From contig JBDOQK010000008.1 of the NCBI GenBank assembly GCA_040437565.1, positions 434,001-498,000 of the forward strand: 64,000 nucleotides of DNA, read 5' to 3'. The notes beneath the pieces were generated by a model that had not been told where the DNA came from, made no database searches, and saw only the letters and a program-made list of their open reading frames with translations. A program made the position numbers and the translations under genes. The DNA comes from Albugo candida (lineage: Eukaryota; Oomycota; Peronosporomycetes; Albuginales). Below are positions 11,536-22,674 of the stretch, one piece after another; positions within the stretch are counted from its first letter, which is position 1; every line of letters starts with the position of its first letter.

Positions 11536-11781
11536 TGTATCTTCAGTAGACGAGCGACCAGATGCATTTGAAGATGTGGAGCTTGCGTTTCTGGTATTTG
11601 AACAAAGACATTGAGCGTTATGGCGGAGGTTGTGCGTGCATCATTTATACCTGTCATCGGGTCGAAGTCGGCGAAGCATTTTGGAATGGCAATGTGATTG
11701 GTGCAAAAAAAAAGCTTTTACATGCAAGGATTGGGTGATATGAATTTAATTCCTTGGCTTTCCGACCAATCATATAGGGGT

Positions 11782-13121
11782 ATGCCGTCTGATATTCAGC
11801 GATATGGCGATGCCGGCGTACATACCGTCGAAGGGAATCTTGCGGGGAGCAGAGCCGCACGATTGACGAAAGAACGTGAGGAACAACGAAAGGATTATGA
11901 GTGCAAGAAGCAGGAGATAACTGATATGCATTTCCGTGCGTCACGTATTGAAAAACGTTTTGAAACCTTCCACGACTTGGAAGATGCTGAATTCAAGGTA
12001 TCTGCCGATTAATAACGTCAACGGACGTAACTTAAGTGATTATGATAGCGCCAGACGGTTGGACTCGTCAGTGCTGAAGACTTTCGCAGGAAACGCGAAA
12101 TTCTGCAATCGCGTCGATCCGATGTCCTTGCGAGTGCTAGTCAGAGCACTCCGGTACCATCGGAGAGGAAGAATGCTTGCAAGAGGAAGCCGAAAGCATC
12201 GGCTTTACTTTCATTTTCATTAGAAGAAGATATGGATGAAGATGAACAACCAGAAGTGGCTGTAGAGGAAGGAAGAAAGAAGAGATTGATGAGAAAAAAT
12301 CCATTTGTTGAAACGAGCTTCCTTCCAGATAAAGAGAGAGAGCTCCAAGAAGAACTCGAGCGAAAGAAACTGCAGGAGGAATGGGAACAAGAACAAAATC
12401 GGATTAAAAGTAATCTGGAAATATGGTTTGCTGAATGGCTCTGTAACTCGTGTGCGCAGATGAAAACGTGACCGTAACATACAGTTATTGGAATGGATCT
12501 GGTCATCGCCGAGAGATAACAGTTCGTACAGCTACTTCATTATTAATCGCTTCCTCTCATTCTGGATCAAGATTCCGAAGAAGACCACGATCGCAAAATA
12601 TTTGGAGCTGGTGAAGCAGGAGCTCGCACAGGAATTCAGCGAACTTCGCGGTGTCAGCTCCGAAAATCTGTTATATGTGAAGGAAGATTTGATTATACCG
12701 CATGTGAGTGAATCTATCGTACTAACGTGCGTGTGCGCTGATCGATTATAGCTACACAGCATTTTTCTTTTTACGACTTGATCGTTACCAAAGCGCGCGG
12801 AAAAAGCGGACCACTTTTCCATTTCGACGTACACGAAGATGTTCGACTTATTAACGACGCTCGGATTGAGAAGGATGAGGTACGTTATATCGTATCATCA
12901 GGTTCGTTTGGTCGCTTCAAACAAATTTCATGTCATCAAGTCGCATCCTGGAAAAGTTGTGGAGCGACACTGGTACGAGAAAAACAAGCACATTTTCCCA
13001 GCGAGTCGGTGGGAGATGGTATGCACTGCATTTTTTGTGATACATACGCAATCACGTTGAATTGTTATTTTCTGCGCAGTACGATCCGATGATAAAGAGG
13101 GAAAAGTATACAATTCATTGA
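11782..13121 (+). CDS. FAM50: XAP5/FAM50 spliceosome-associated protein
   Basis: Seven exons: 11782-11997, 12049-12409, 12460-12521, 12572-12703, 12760-12879, 12941-13018 and 13080-13121. The join is 1011 nt, 336 aa, with introns of 50-61 nt, all GT-AG. The N-terminal half is charged and helical ([18 protein letters not shown]) and then has [10 protein letters not shown], an acidic stretch and [16 protein letters not shown]. The C-terminal half is the XAP5 domain: [65 protein letters not shown], ending [16 protein letters not shown]50/XAP5 proteins are nuclear and found in spliceosomal C complexes; plant and algal members affect circadian and ciliary gene expression. The next gene downstream is another probable splicing factor. 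Confidence 0.95.
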
Positions 13122-13154
13122 TAATCATCAACATTCAATAAGGCTCATTTCGTA

Positions 13155-13254
13155 NNNNNNNNNNNNNNNNNNNNNNNNNNNNNNNNNNNNNNNNNNNNNN
13201 NNNNNNNNNNNNNNNNNNNNNNNNNNNNNNNNNNNNNNNNNNNNNNNNNNNNNN
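13155..13254. other. Assembly gap (100 N) over an unmerged 28-bp contig overlap
   Basis: Exactly 100 N. Bases 13127-13154 immediately left of the gap are repeated without a mismatch at 13255-13282 immediately right of it. The gap is therefore probably a fixed-size placeholder between two contigs that overlap by 28 bp. It lies just after the XAP5 stop codon and disrupts no gene. Confidence 0.85.
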
Positions 13255-13332
13255 ATCAACATTCAATAAGGCTCATTTCGTAAAATATAATGTGTTGTTT
13301 TGATCAAGACACTATTTTAGTGCAAGGGCATT

Positions 13333-14193
13333 ATGCCATCGACGACAGGAAGAATGCGCATGCCACATAATAATCGAATGCACAGCAGTCTGACGCTGAA
13401 AATGACTGGAATGTGGAAAAATACAATCGGATACGATCCTTATGCTGCCTCGGTACCTTTATATCAGTGATCTGCTGCTTTTATCTTCTTAAATGATCGC
13501 GATAGGACGAAGGAGTTCAAGACAGCGAACTGGCTCAGGATCAAGCAAAAGGGCTCATGGCACTGGCAAAACTATCGAATCAAAATGTAATGCGCATTGA
13601 GTAGCCGTCAAGAGTTGTACAAAGCTGAAATAGAGGCATTTTGCGTAGACACAAAGTCGTGGAGCTTGTAAAAAGGTAAGGAATTCAAAGAGAGAGATGA
13701 GCGATTTGAAGAGTAATTTCTATTCAGTGCGGTATGATCGGTCATCTGACGTACCAATGTCGCAATCATCTACTGGATCAGCCAAAAGCAGTTTCCGTCA
13801 GTTCCTTTGCTTATTAGTTATTTCGAGAGTTTTTGTCTCTTACAAAGTATGCAGGAATCAAGCGATGATTCTGATTCGGAAAGCGAGGAGAGTTCAAGCA
13901 GAAGCCCATCAATTGAAAGTTCTCGTCATGCAAAGGGTAAAAGGAAAAGGTCTAGTCATCACAAAAAGAACACTTTGAAAACGAAAGAGATTCGATCATT
14001 CAAGGCGTCTAAAGATCGAAGGCGGATAGATCGAAGGCATACAGACTCCGATTCTGACACCGCGGGTGCAAGCTCTCACCGAAAACGCCGTCGTCGTGAC
14101 TCTGATGACATTAGCAGGAAGAAGCAATCAAAACAACGAAAGTCGTCAAATACTAAGAAACGAAAACATCGACATCAATCGAGAGACATATAA
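13333..14193 (+). CDS. CCHC zinc-knuckle protein with RS-like tail, SREK1IP1-like
   Basis: Five exons: 13333-13452, 13506-13586, 13649-13675, 13728-13790 and 13855-14193. The join is 630 nt, 209 aa, all GT-AG, introns 53-64 nt. Splicing exon 3 to exon 4 creates the motif GACKKCGMIGHLTYQCRNHL, a C-x2-C-x4-H-x4-C zinc knuckle nearly identical in pattern to the SREK1IP1 (SFRS12IP1) knuckle. Directly after it comes an acidic Ser/Asp stretch (ESSDDSDSESEESSSRS), then a Lys/Arg/Ser-rich tail as in that family. The N-terminal 67 residues are unlike the short vertebrate N-terminus and I do not recognise them. Family members bind splicing regulators, so a nuclear RNA-processing role is inferred. The junction across the knuckle strongly supports the model. 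Confidence 0.8.
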
Positions 14194-14631
14194 CTTCTGG
14201 CTGAAATTTACGTGAGAATATGATTACATTTCTTCACTTAGGATGAGATTTGACTGCCAAATGTACAGTTCATTAAGGATGGTGGTTCAAGAGTCCTCGT
14301 CATATCAGAAAGGATTCTGTATACATCACACCCTAGCATTTTCAAAGACGATGTCGACGTTGCAGACTATAAGAGAATACTATTGCTATCGACAGTCCAC
14401 TCCACAGCGACTTCATGCAGCTGTCAAAGCGTACACCCGAGTCTCGTTATAGAATGTCATTAGTTAGCGCGGTAGAAAGCATCCCATAGTAGCACTCACA
14501 CATTACGGAACTTATTTATCGAGTTCGTTCTGTGCTTCCACCAGTACTTCGTTCTCACTGATCGCTTCATTCTGACATCCAAATCCATCAATAAATCGTA
14601 AATTAAGCTTTCCAAAGCAATAAGCCACATG
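14194..14631. other. Intergenic stretch with an unexplained coding-like segment
   Basis: No gene assigned. Plus-strand bases from about 14268 to 14400 have an open frame that reads like protein (DGGSRVLVISERILYTSHPS, then FKDDVDVADYKRILLLST). It sits after a plausible 56-nt GT-AG intron at about 14213-14268. I could find no start codon exon or family for it. It may be a small gene, 3' UTR or a remnant. Confidence 0.3.
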
Positions 14632-17202
14632 CTATTTTTTATTGAGTCCGACCGAAAGAAGTAATGGGAAATTCAGACGACGCGGTATAAACCATGAAAG
14701 TAAAACCAATACGCTCAGTGCGAGTGCCAATGCAAAATATAACGCATTGGTATCGAATGGGAATGGATACCCCAAATACGCAAAGGCTGCAAATAGCGCA
14801 GGCGCTCCACTACCGCCCAATACGATGGCCCCATAACTGATCACGTGAGTCAGACGATACACCATCAATCGGCGATCTGCTGGTATGGAATGATCCAACA
14901 GCGTTGAGAGCGCCGATTGTGCGATTGCGCCAGTCAAATGCTTTCCCAACATAATCAAAATCACCAAAAGTGGGGTCATGGCCACATGATTGATATCGAG
15001 AATGGCAAGCAATGGGAAACAACACATTATGGGAATCTGCATCATTAAACCCAGTCGAAGTATGGCTAACGGTGTCATGATTCCTGTTGAGAGGCATCGG
15101 CCAAGAAGTATGCGGCACAGACCGACCAGGAGCGGAGTAAGCGTCATGCAAATGGTCACCATCAGCACTGGAGAAGTAATTGGATCGATCTTGCTCGGAT
15201 GGGAAGAAACTTTAGTGAGAAATGTGACCGAGACGGATTGAATTGATAGACTTTCTTTCTGGTTTTTGATAAACCATAACGGAAGAACGTCGTCAAATCC
15301 AGCTTGCAGCGAGAACCACACACCTGTCAAAATAAGAATCAAACCAGCATTAGGATTTTGCCGAGATACAAGACGGCAAAGGTCGAAATCAGTCGGTCGT
15401 GAGAATGGTCGGGATGAGAATGAAACCCGTGCTTCTACTTTACGTTTGAAAACATCATCCATGAAACGTTCTGGCTTCTTGGACAATAGTCCTTTTCGAG
15501 ATTGTTTGCCGGCGTCGACGTCAATTGCAATCGCATGTTGTATCTCCGACGTTACGACATCACACTCTTGCTCGATATTTTGTAGACCGTACTCGTTACA
15601 GTCAAAAAACGCTTCTTCATCGCTGTCCTGCTCGTCCAAATAACCTTCAGATGCCAACAACCGGTTGTGTCTACCGATGATTTCCTTGGTCTTTTCGAGA
15701 GACCCTGTCGTTTGCATCCAAAACAAAGCAAAATCACTCTCCAAATCACTTTGACCAAGTTCGACTGTATCTTTTCCACCGTATTTTGCAGGAAGCGCAT
15801 GTATTCCGACCCATTTTAGCAGTTCTTGCTTCGTCAAGTCTTTTGTAATAATATTCATTTTTTTCAGCGTACTGGCAGCCACATGAAGACGCACTTGTGC
15901 CACGACTTTAGCGTTGAACCATACCGGAGCATTTATTACTAAAAGCTTGTACAATATTCCTGGGAAAAGCTGCTGAAGAGTTTTGGATATCATAGGCACC
16001 GCTTCCATGGGCCATCCTTCTGTATCGAGCAAAGTCAGTCCATTCAAGTCGATTATGTACACAATGTGCTTAGTATTGCGACGCAATTTAAGCAAAGCGT
16101 ACTCGATAAAATATCGATAGTGAGCACAGAGATCCAGCGTCGAAAATCCAGAAGACAGAAGCTTCTCACTCTTAATCTGACCAACGCAATCCCACAACAC
16201 TACATGTCCGTCCTTGGTGTACCCTTGATAATAATGAGGAATAATGCTTCGAATCGTCTCAAAATGTGGGTTTGGTTGCCAAATCACACTTTCCTGATAC
16301 GATTCAGGTGCATTTTGACGGCCCAATACATTCTTGCCGGCATGTTGCGTATGATCTTCCAATATTTGCGTCTTTCTATTGCTATTGTTTGCTTTGTCAT
16401 TCGCTTCATTAAGACTTGAGTTCGTGAACTTTGGCTTCTCCAAAGATACAGACTCTGACTCGAAATGAAAGTCGTCTCGTGAGGCTACTGGGATATATGC
16501 TGCCGTTGTATGGTTAGTGTTCAACTGCAATCCAACCATTGTAATAACAACAACGGACCACGCAGCCATAGACACCAAAGTGAACGGGTAGTAATAGAGC
16601 TTCATCTGCAATTTATCGGCTTGCGAGCGAGTCAAAACGTCATGCTCCACCGTCAGTTCAAACCCCCCCAATACCGTCACATATGTCATCAGAGCCCCCA
16701 GAAATATTCCAACATATCCGCTGATTGTGGCCAAATGCGACTGCCGATTTCTATGGTTCCAAATAAAGCATCAATATAATAGAGTCACATCGATTTAAGC
16801 ATACCCGCAAATTTCATCTATTTCAGTCAAAGCACTTGGAATCACACCCGTAAATATTCCCGTGACGATGCGGGTGAAGACAACTTGTACAAACGATTGA
16901 CAAAGGAGTAAGCCAAAAAATCCCAAACCGATACTCGCCAAGCCAAATAAAATGATCCCTTTGCTGTATAGTGTGATCCGCGAGTACTTGATCCAAACCG
17001 GACTGCTTAGCAAGTGGCCGATATAACTCGCAAATGATAAAATAGCGGTATACATTCCAAGAAGAGTGTACAAAGTATCAGGATAGAAATGGAAGACGAT
17101 CAATGGGCTGCATAAAAAGAAGACGGTGTGTGATATGTGTTCCATCACGACACATCCCATTAGAAATAAAAGGCGGCCATTGTATTCCTGACACCAGCTC
17201 AT
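14632..17202 (-). CDS. MFS transporter with CRAL-TRIO (Sec14) domain in the central loop
   Basis: Two exons, 16805-17202 and 14632-16750 (intron 54 nt), give 838 aa in frame. Residues 1 to about 210 hold six hydrophobic helices and about 580-838 hold six more: a complete 6+6 major facilitator fold. The cytosolic loop between helices 6 and 7, normally short, is about 370 residues. Within it, about residues 300-458 form a recognisable CRAL-TRIO domain: HYYQGYTKDGHVVLWDCVGQ, a helical segment (HYRYFIEYALLKLRR), the strand HIVYIIDLNGLT, then FPGILYKLLVINAPVWF (395 on) and the closing ELLKWVGIHALPAKYGG. These are the classic Sec14 signatures. Sec14 domains bind phosphoinositides or other lipids; MFS proteins carry small solutes. 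A lipid-gated transporter, or one that hands lipid to its own channel, is an inference. The fusion lies in one exon with no gap nearby. Confidence 0.85.
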
Positions 17203-17447
17203 TGATTCTCTGCGAGGTATGACGGTACAGCTATTAATGCATAGAGAATTGTTCGATATTAATGACTCTGATTGAGTAGAGGAGAAACGTAGCAGTTATC
17301 TCGGGGAAGAATTCAGAGTCAGAAAATAACGCACGCTTTGCTGGCTCTCACTCACTGCAAACGTGTCGATCATGTCTCAATAATTTTATCTTGCTCACGA
17401 AACAGTTATGTATTATCGCGTTCCTGCTACGCTACAGCTGTAACTTC

Positions 17448-20281
17448 CTAGAAAAGGTTGACCTCTTTTTTCTTTGCTTGTTGTTTCCATTTAGGAAGTT
17501 TGATGTAATCTGCTCTGGATACTTGAAACACTTTCTTAAATTCTTCTTCGGAAAGGTACGACTAGGAAAAGAAAAGAGAAGTTAACCACAGTCAGTCAAA
17601 CCACAATTGCTTACCTCGCGAGCAGTCAGATCGATGTTGTCCACCCCCGCTAAAAGTTGCTCGTAAGAATACGACGATTTTACAGTCTCATTCCGATCTC
17701 CAGAAGAGCTTTTTTGGGTAAGATCGGCCGCTTCCATACTTAAGTTCGGTTCTCCGGACGCTTGACCCTTTGTGGAGACATCATTTGCCTCCTCGTTCTT
17801 CTCACCTGAGACCTTTTCCTTGTCTCCTGAGACGTTCCCCTTGTCTGTTGAGACTACTTCCTTTTTAGCAAATACCATTTCTTTTTCTGCGAGAAGCGTT
17901 TCCTTTTCTGCAGTCAGCTTTTCTTTTTCTGCAGCGAGTAATTTCAATTTAGTTTGATATGGGTCTATGAAATCGTCTTGCTGAAAATACTGGTCGTCCC
18001 ACGCTAAAAAGTGGCCTTTGAATGTAAGGGGCTCACAGCCGCAATGTGTGGCGATTACAGGAATGTCGTCCCCGCGCCCATCGCTCTGTACCGTCTGCAA
18101 ATATCTGTCAGCCAAAATGTAAGTATTTTGGACTTCTCCTCTATTCGCATTTTTCCCAATCCAAATGTACAGAGCCGCATACGTGTCCAAAAGAAATACA
18201 TCGTCTTGTGTCAAATCATCCTGCGCAAATTCGACGATTTCTGTGACGTCGAAATTCCCACAAACATTTGTACAGTGAAATAGACGGGAAGGACGTGGAC
18301 GATCGAATGTGAATGTAGCATTTGTAGGAGCAGCCTGACCGCCTAAAAGATCCCAAAACTCGTCTGATTCCTCGTTTTCATTGATCATTGTGATCTCTTC
18401 AGTTTTTTGCATATGCTTTGCTATAGTGCAAGAGACTTGAAACTCCAATTCTGTACTTCCACTTCCTCGCCACACAAATATTTGCTCTATTGATTTCGCA
18501 ATAAAACAATCGCCACAGTAGAGATTGGAGGCTTTGGGTTCGACTTCTGTTGCCATTATGTTTGCCTCAGTGGTTCCTCGTACATGGAAAAGCAGAACAT
18601 CCTGTGTACTGATGTCACTTTCCAACACGTCTCGGACTTTTCCACCCTTCCTGACAATCATTCGACCTTGAAATAATCGACGGAAATCGCTCGGTTCTTT
18701 CCCTTGGACCACACGGATCAAAGCTGATGTATTTCTCAATTCTTCTCCGAGTTGAAATGCGATCATTGCGGAAGCCGCTTTTTCATCAGTTGAGGACTGA
18801 CGACCTTGCCAAAAGTAAATCAAGCTCTTAAGTGATTGTGAGCCGTGTGTGGTCGAAGTTGGCATTCCTGAACACAGTATCACGTAGCTATCACCCCCAT
18901 AGAAAACACCGTGGAATTCGCGTGGGATCTCTACTTTCTCCAGATCCTCTATGCGCCAAACTTTCAGCTCAATATCAGCACCGATTTTAGATTCGCCTTC
19001 GTGTTGTTCTTTGGAAGAAAGAGAATGTCCTCCATTGACCAACAACACGACGTCTACGTCATGTCCACTTGCTTTCTTTGACAAAGTTGCAGGCTTTTGG
19101 GTTTCAGTACCGGTAGAGTGTGAATCCCAGCTTTTGAATAAACTTTTAAAAAGTACTGATTCCGCTTCTTCCACTACCCGAGTGATTGGAATCTGACTTG
19201 AATGTTTCCTGTCTCCGCGAAGAAATTGCATCGCAATCACCATCGACTTCTTCCTTGTATCGATCGAGACGCCATGACCTACCCAGACATACAGAATTGA
19301 AGCAGTGTCCACCAAGTAGATGTTTTCTTTCTGTAACAAAGCCTTTGTCAGAATGCCGTTCTGAGTCGTCTCGTTAATAAATTTGACATCGTCTTCTGAG
19401 CTGACCAGCACACGGTAGAACTTCGTACTAGTCTTAGTAGCCTCGCTGAATTTTTCGTCAGTTTGTTTTGGAACCGCACCACTCACATCGATGTAACCTC
19501 CCAACGAGCTCCAAAATGTCTCATTGTCTGGTTCATCATCCAAAAGAGTAATTTGACTTTTCCCTCCCCTTTCTTCACTCCGAAGCCTGAGTATGAAATC
19601 CAACCCTTTTGCCTTTTCAACAATACTCGCTTCTCGTCCATTGTATAAAAACAGCTCGTCGTACATATCAAGAACGTACACATCATTGCAGTTTAAGGAG
19701 GTATTCTTCACAGGCACTTCGCAGATCCGAACCACATGCTTCCCCTTGATTTGATACAGCTTGGATGTTTTGTCGGCATCTTTTACAGAAGCAACAGGGA
19801 CCAATCCACTCGAAACTCCTCCAGGCAAATACACAAGCGAGCCCGCTTCTTTAAAGTACGAAAGGAAGAGAGGCTACAATTGAAAATAAAAATGTAAACA
19901 ACTTCAACTAAACAATCTGATTCAGGTCTACCGATTCTCGTCCTTGACACTCACGATACTCCACAGGTGAGCCATCCAGCGCATCATCTAATTCAACGCT
20001 TTTGTAGGCAGCAACAAACTGTTCATCAGTAGAAGTCTTATTTCCAAGCCAAAAGTGTATATTCCATGAGAATCCACTACATTTTTTAATTATAAGCGGT
20101 ATTCTGCCTAATTGGTATTCTACCTCTTATGCTGATTTGTTTTCAGAAAAATGTAGCTATCGCCCGTACAGAGTCTGTTGATGAGCTCATAGGGGATCTC
20201 TACTAGTTTCATTTTTTCCACTCTCCATGCTCTCAGTCCTATTTCCTTCCCAGCATCGGTGAACGCAGCGTCGATAGACAT
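17448..20281 (-). CDS. Villin (six gelsolin repeats plus headpiece)
   Basis: Four exons: 20124-20281, 19932-20076, 17615-19873 and 17448-17561. The join is 2676 nt, 891 aa. Repeat G1 spans the first three exons and contains HFWLGNKTSTDEQ and GSPVEYRECQG. Further repeats follow, each with the gelsolin core pattern (DVYVLDMYDELFLYNG, NIYLVDTASILYVWVG, IYFWQGRQSSTDEKAASA, IEQIFVWRGSGS, DVFLLDTYAALYIWIG). After G6 there is an unusual repetitive charged linker built from AEKE-type units, then exon 4 encodes a complete villin headpiece (YLSEEEFKKVFQVSRADYIK, ending KKKEVNLF). Villins sever, cap and bundle actin, often under calcium control. Without the last exon the protein would end as a headpiece-less gelsolin. 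Confidence 0.95.
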
Positions 20282-20352
20282 CTTGGATTTCAATGCCACA
20301 GATTTTGTTTGATTAGGAGAGATATAAAGGAGACAAATACGTTTATTACAAA

Positions 20353-20960
20353 TCAGACCATACCGGTAGTGTTATGATACTCTCGAATAGCAGAAGGAGC
20401 TATTAAGGAGAATGGCGAGACAAGCACATCAAATGCTTCTTCTTCGCTCCGTTTGGGTTGAGATGTTTTGCTTATGGTATGTAAAACGCCACTCACACTA
20501 CCAAGTGGAGCATCAATGTCGACACCGCTTGCATACTGGAACGTCTGACCAGGATAAAGGATTGGAGTGCACCCAACAATTCCAGGAGATCCACGAGGAA
20601 GCACATTCCGCTGACCAGATGCACTATTGAATGTATATTGCCTTCCAAGTATTTGATACGGACACTCCTTGTCTGCAGAGATATCAAGGTCAAATTGGAA
20701 TTCCACAAACGATTTCGACGTACTGTTATTTGTGATTGTTATTCGATATGTAAATCGATACAAGTTCGGAGTCTCTGGTGAAGCATCATCTACATATTGA
20801 CTAGTGGCTTCCACGCGGATACCGTTTGTGACCGAGACTACATCAGGCTCAATTTAACAACAAAGCTTTCGGACGTCCGTATAGCCATAAGCCATACCAC
20901 TAGAGCATTTTGCGAGTAAAAGCTGGTCTGAAACTTCCTGTAGCGCGCTAACAATGCCAT
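20353..20960 (-). CDS. ApaG-domain protein
   Basis: Two exons, 20898-20960 and 20353-20847 (50-nt intron), encode 185 aa. From about residue 25 the sequence fits the ApaG/DUF525 immunoglobulin-like fold: VVSVTNGIRVEA, YRFTYRITITNN, LPRGSPGIVGCTPILYPGQ, FQYASGVDIDAPLGSVSG and VSPFSLIAP near the end. Stand-alone ApaG proteins in bacteria are linked to Co2+ resistance and dinucleotide metabolism. In eukaryotes the domain occurs in FBXO3 and PDIP38. No F-box is visible here. The N-terminal MALLARYRKFQTSFYSQ is basic and amphipathic and could be a mitochondrial presequence, though that is inferred. Function is unknown beyond the fold. Confidence 0.85.
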
Positions 20961-21077
20961 CTTAAAATTCGATCAATCATCATTGAACCAGTACGCTTTT
21001 ACCGTATCGCCTCGTCTAGCTTTAAAGCGATCAGCTACGGCCCATTTTAGAATCGTGTAATAGGAATACCGGAAATA

Positions 21078-21407
21078 TTAGATGAGCTCATTTACATTAG
21101 TATCGCTGATATGCGCATTTTGCCTGAATCCCTGGCGAATCATTTCGTATATTCTATTGGCTATGATTGATCCATCATCAACTTGCTCGATATCGTGGAA
21201 TTTCTTCTTCTTTGACGCAAAGATGTCTTCCAGACCCTGAAAATCTTCAAAGCGTTTTTTTCTATTGTCTCTTGGCGCATTCAGGAAATCGCCTTTGCCC
21301 CACTGCTCAGTCTGTAGTGGTGCACGTAATGTAAAATGCGGTGTATTTTTGAAAAGTGCTGCATCTCGCAGTAAGCACTTGTAGATAGAAATGACAGAGT
21401 TTCTCAT
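21078..21407 (-). CDS. Small LYR-like protein, 5' end next to an assembly gap
   Basis: A 109-aa frame whose first ATG lies at 21407, two bases from the N run, so the true start may be inside the gap. The N-terminus SVISIYKCLLRDAALF resembles the Complex1_LYR motif region (LYR-like YKCLLR), and the later IRQGFRQNAHISD resembles the basic helix that follows in LYRM proteins. Basic and charged, about the right length for the family. LYR proteins assist Fe-S cluster delivery or assembly of respiratory complexes in mitochondria. This is a motif-level guess. The alternative is an unrelated small protein or the last exon of a longer gene. Confidence 0.45.
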   Translation of the reverse strand: MRNSVISIYKCLLRDAALFKNTPHFTLRAPLQTEQWGKGDFLNAPRDNRKKRFEDFQGLEDIFASKKKKFHDIEQVDDGSIIANRIYEMIRQGFRQNAHISDTNVNELI

Positions 21408-21408
21408 A

Positions 21409-21508
21409 NNNNNNNNNNNNNNNNNNNNNNNNNNNNNNNNNNNNNNNNNNNNNNNNNNNNNNNNNNNNNNNNNNNNNNNNNNNNNNNNNNNNNNNNNNNN
21501 NNNNNNNN
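21409..21508. other. Assembly gap (100 N) without visible overlap
   Basis: Exactly 100 N, but unlike the other seven gaps the flanks share no obvious repeated sequence. It may represent truly missing bases. It truncates the 3' end of the acetyltransferase gene and abuts the start of the LYR-like gene. Confidence 0.8.
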
Positions 21509-22578
21509 ATTTTCGGAAAAAACATTATACTCGACAAGGACTCTGTGCGTGTCACTTTTGTAATATGTACATGCTTTTGGATCTGGGAGGTAAATAATCT
21601 CGATGAAGGCTGCCATATTTTGATATATTTTAGCTTGAAGCGGTTAGCCTCCATGATCGCAGCGTAAAGGAGTTGCACAACTTGTTCATGTTCGCAATCC
21701 ATTCGTGTCCGTAGTACATAAAGGGTTGCTTCTTTGAAATCTAAAGCCCACACGATAAATGCGTCAGCATTTATTCGATACCCGCATGCTAATTGACTTT
21801 GAGGATGGAGCGCTCTTGATTCTGCGTAGTACTGCCCAATGCAAAACTGCCATTCAATTGAGTCAAATGTAGGAATGGTTAGAAATACGTCTTGACTGAA
21901 AAGAGCTTCGTCGTCGAGAAGCTGTCGTTCAATGCGTTCAGCATCTTCACGAAGAAGAATATCAAGCTGTTTATCCAGGAAAAGCATATTTTTTTCATCA
22001 ATGCCGGACTTAACGGGAATGTCCATTGAGTCCAAGCAAATGACGGCTGACTCGGACGGATATGCTTTCCAACCGAGCTTGGTGTAGTAACTCGACCCAA
22101 TATCTGAATAAAGCGCGGACGCAATTGCCTTTGGACGAGATGCGAGAACTTTGGCAACTTGCTGTAAGAAATGAGTAGCATACCCACATTTACGATAGGC
22201 TGGTAATGTGAACACAGAAGCGATGTGATACGAATATCCACGCCTAATTTGTTGGCTTTCAGATGACTTCAGCATACAATCAAAACGATGTACTTCACAG
22301 TGACAGATAATGTTCATCTTAGAGCCATTTTCCTCTGTATTATTCGCTAAAAGCCCAAAAAAGATCGACTTATCGCGAGAAAATCGAGTGGATCGTTGTA
22401 TCTTTTCCTTTATTTGGTATTCTTCCTGGCTCCAAAAAGGCTGTCCCCACTCCTGGTAATCGTTGATCTTGCACTGAACCTTGGCTTCCTCGGAACTTAG
22501 CTCCACAAAGCGAGCTTGCTCGAATTTCAGCATATTGCTTTCCAAATCGCGACTATAAATTTGCGTGTGATACATCAA
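21509..22578 (-). CDS. LYC1-like GNAT acetyltransferase, 3' end in gap
   Basis: Frame from ATG at 22578 running about 356 codons into the N run. The N-terminus (FVELSSEEAKVQCKINDYQE) is followed by a GNAT core: an acceptor region with YHIASVFTLPAYRKCGYATH, where RKCGYA matches the acetyl-CoA-binding R/Q-x-x-G-x-A loop, and then SALYSDIGSSYYTKLGW, typical of fungal LYC1-type lysine N6-acetyltransferases. The C-terminal half (FIVWALDFKEATLYVLRTR) fits the second domain of that group. In yeasts LYC1 starts lysine catabolism by acetylating lysine; whether this protein uses lysine is unknown. The stop codon is not visible, so the C-terminus is incomplete. Confidence 0.75.
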
Positions 22579-22674
22579 ATTTATTGTACGCGCACTGCTC
22601 TCGTGATATCCCTCGACTGATAAGAAGGCACAAACAAATAGTACAGCAGCTCGACTGTGACTTATTTTCCATTC

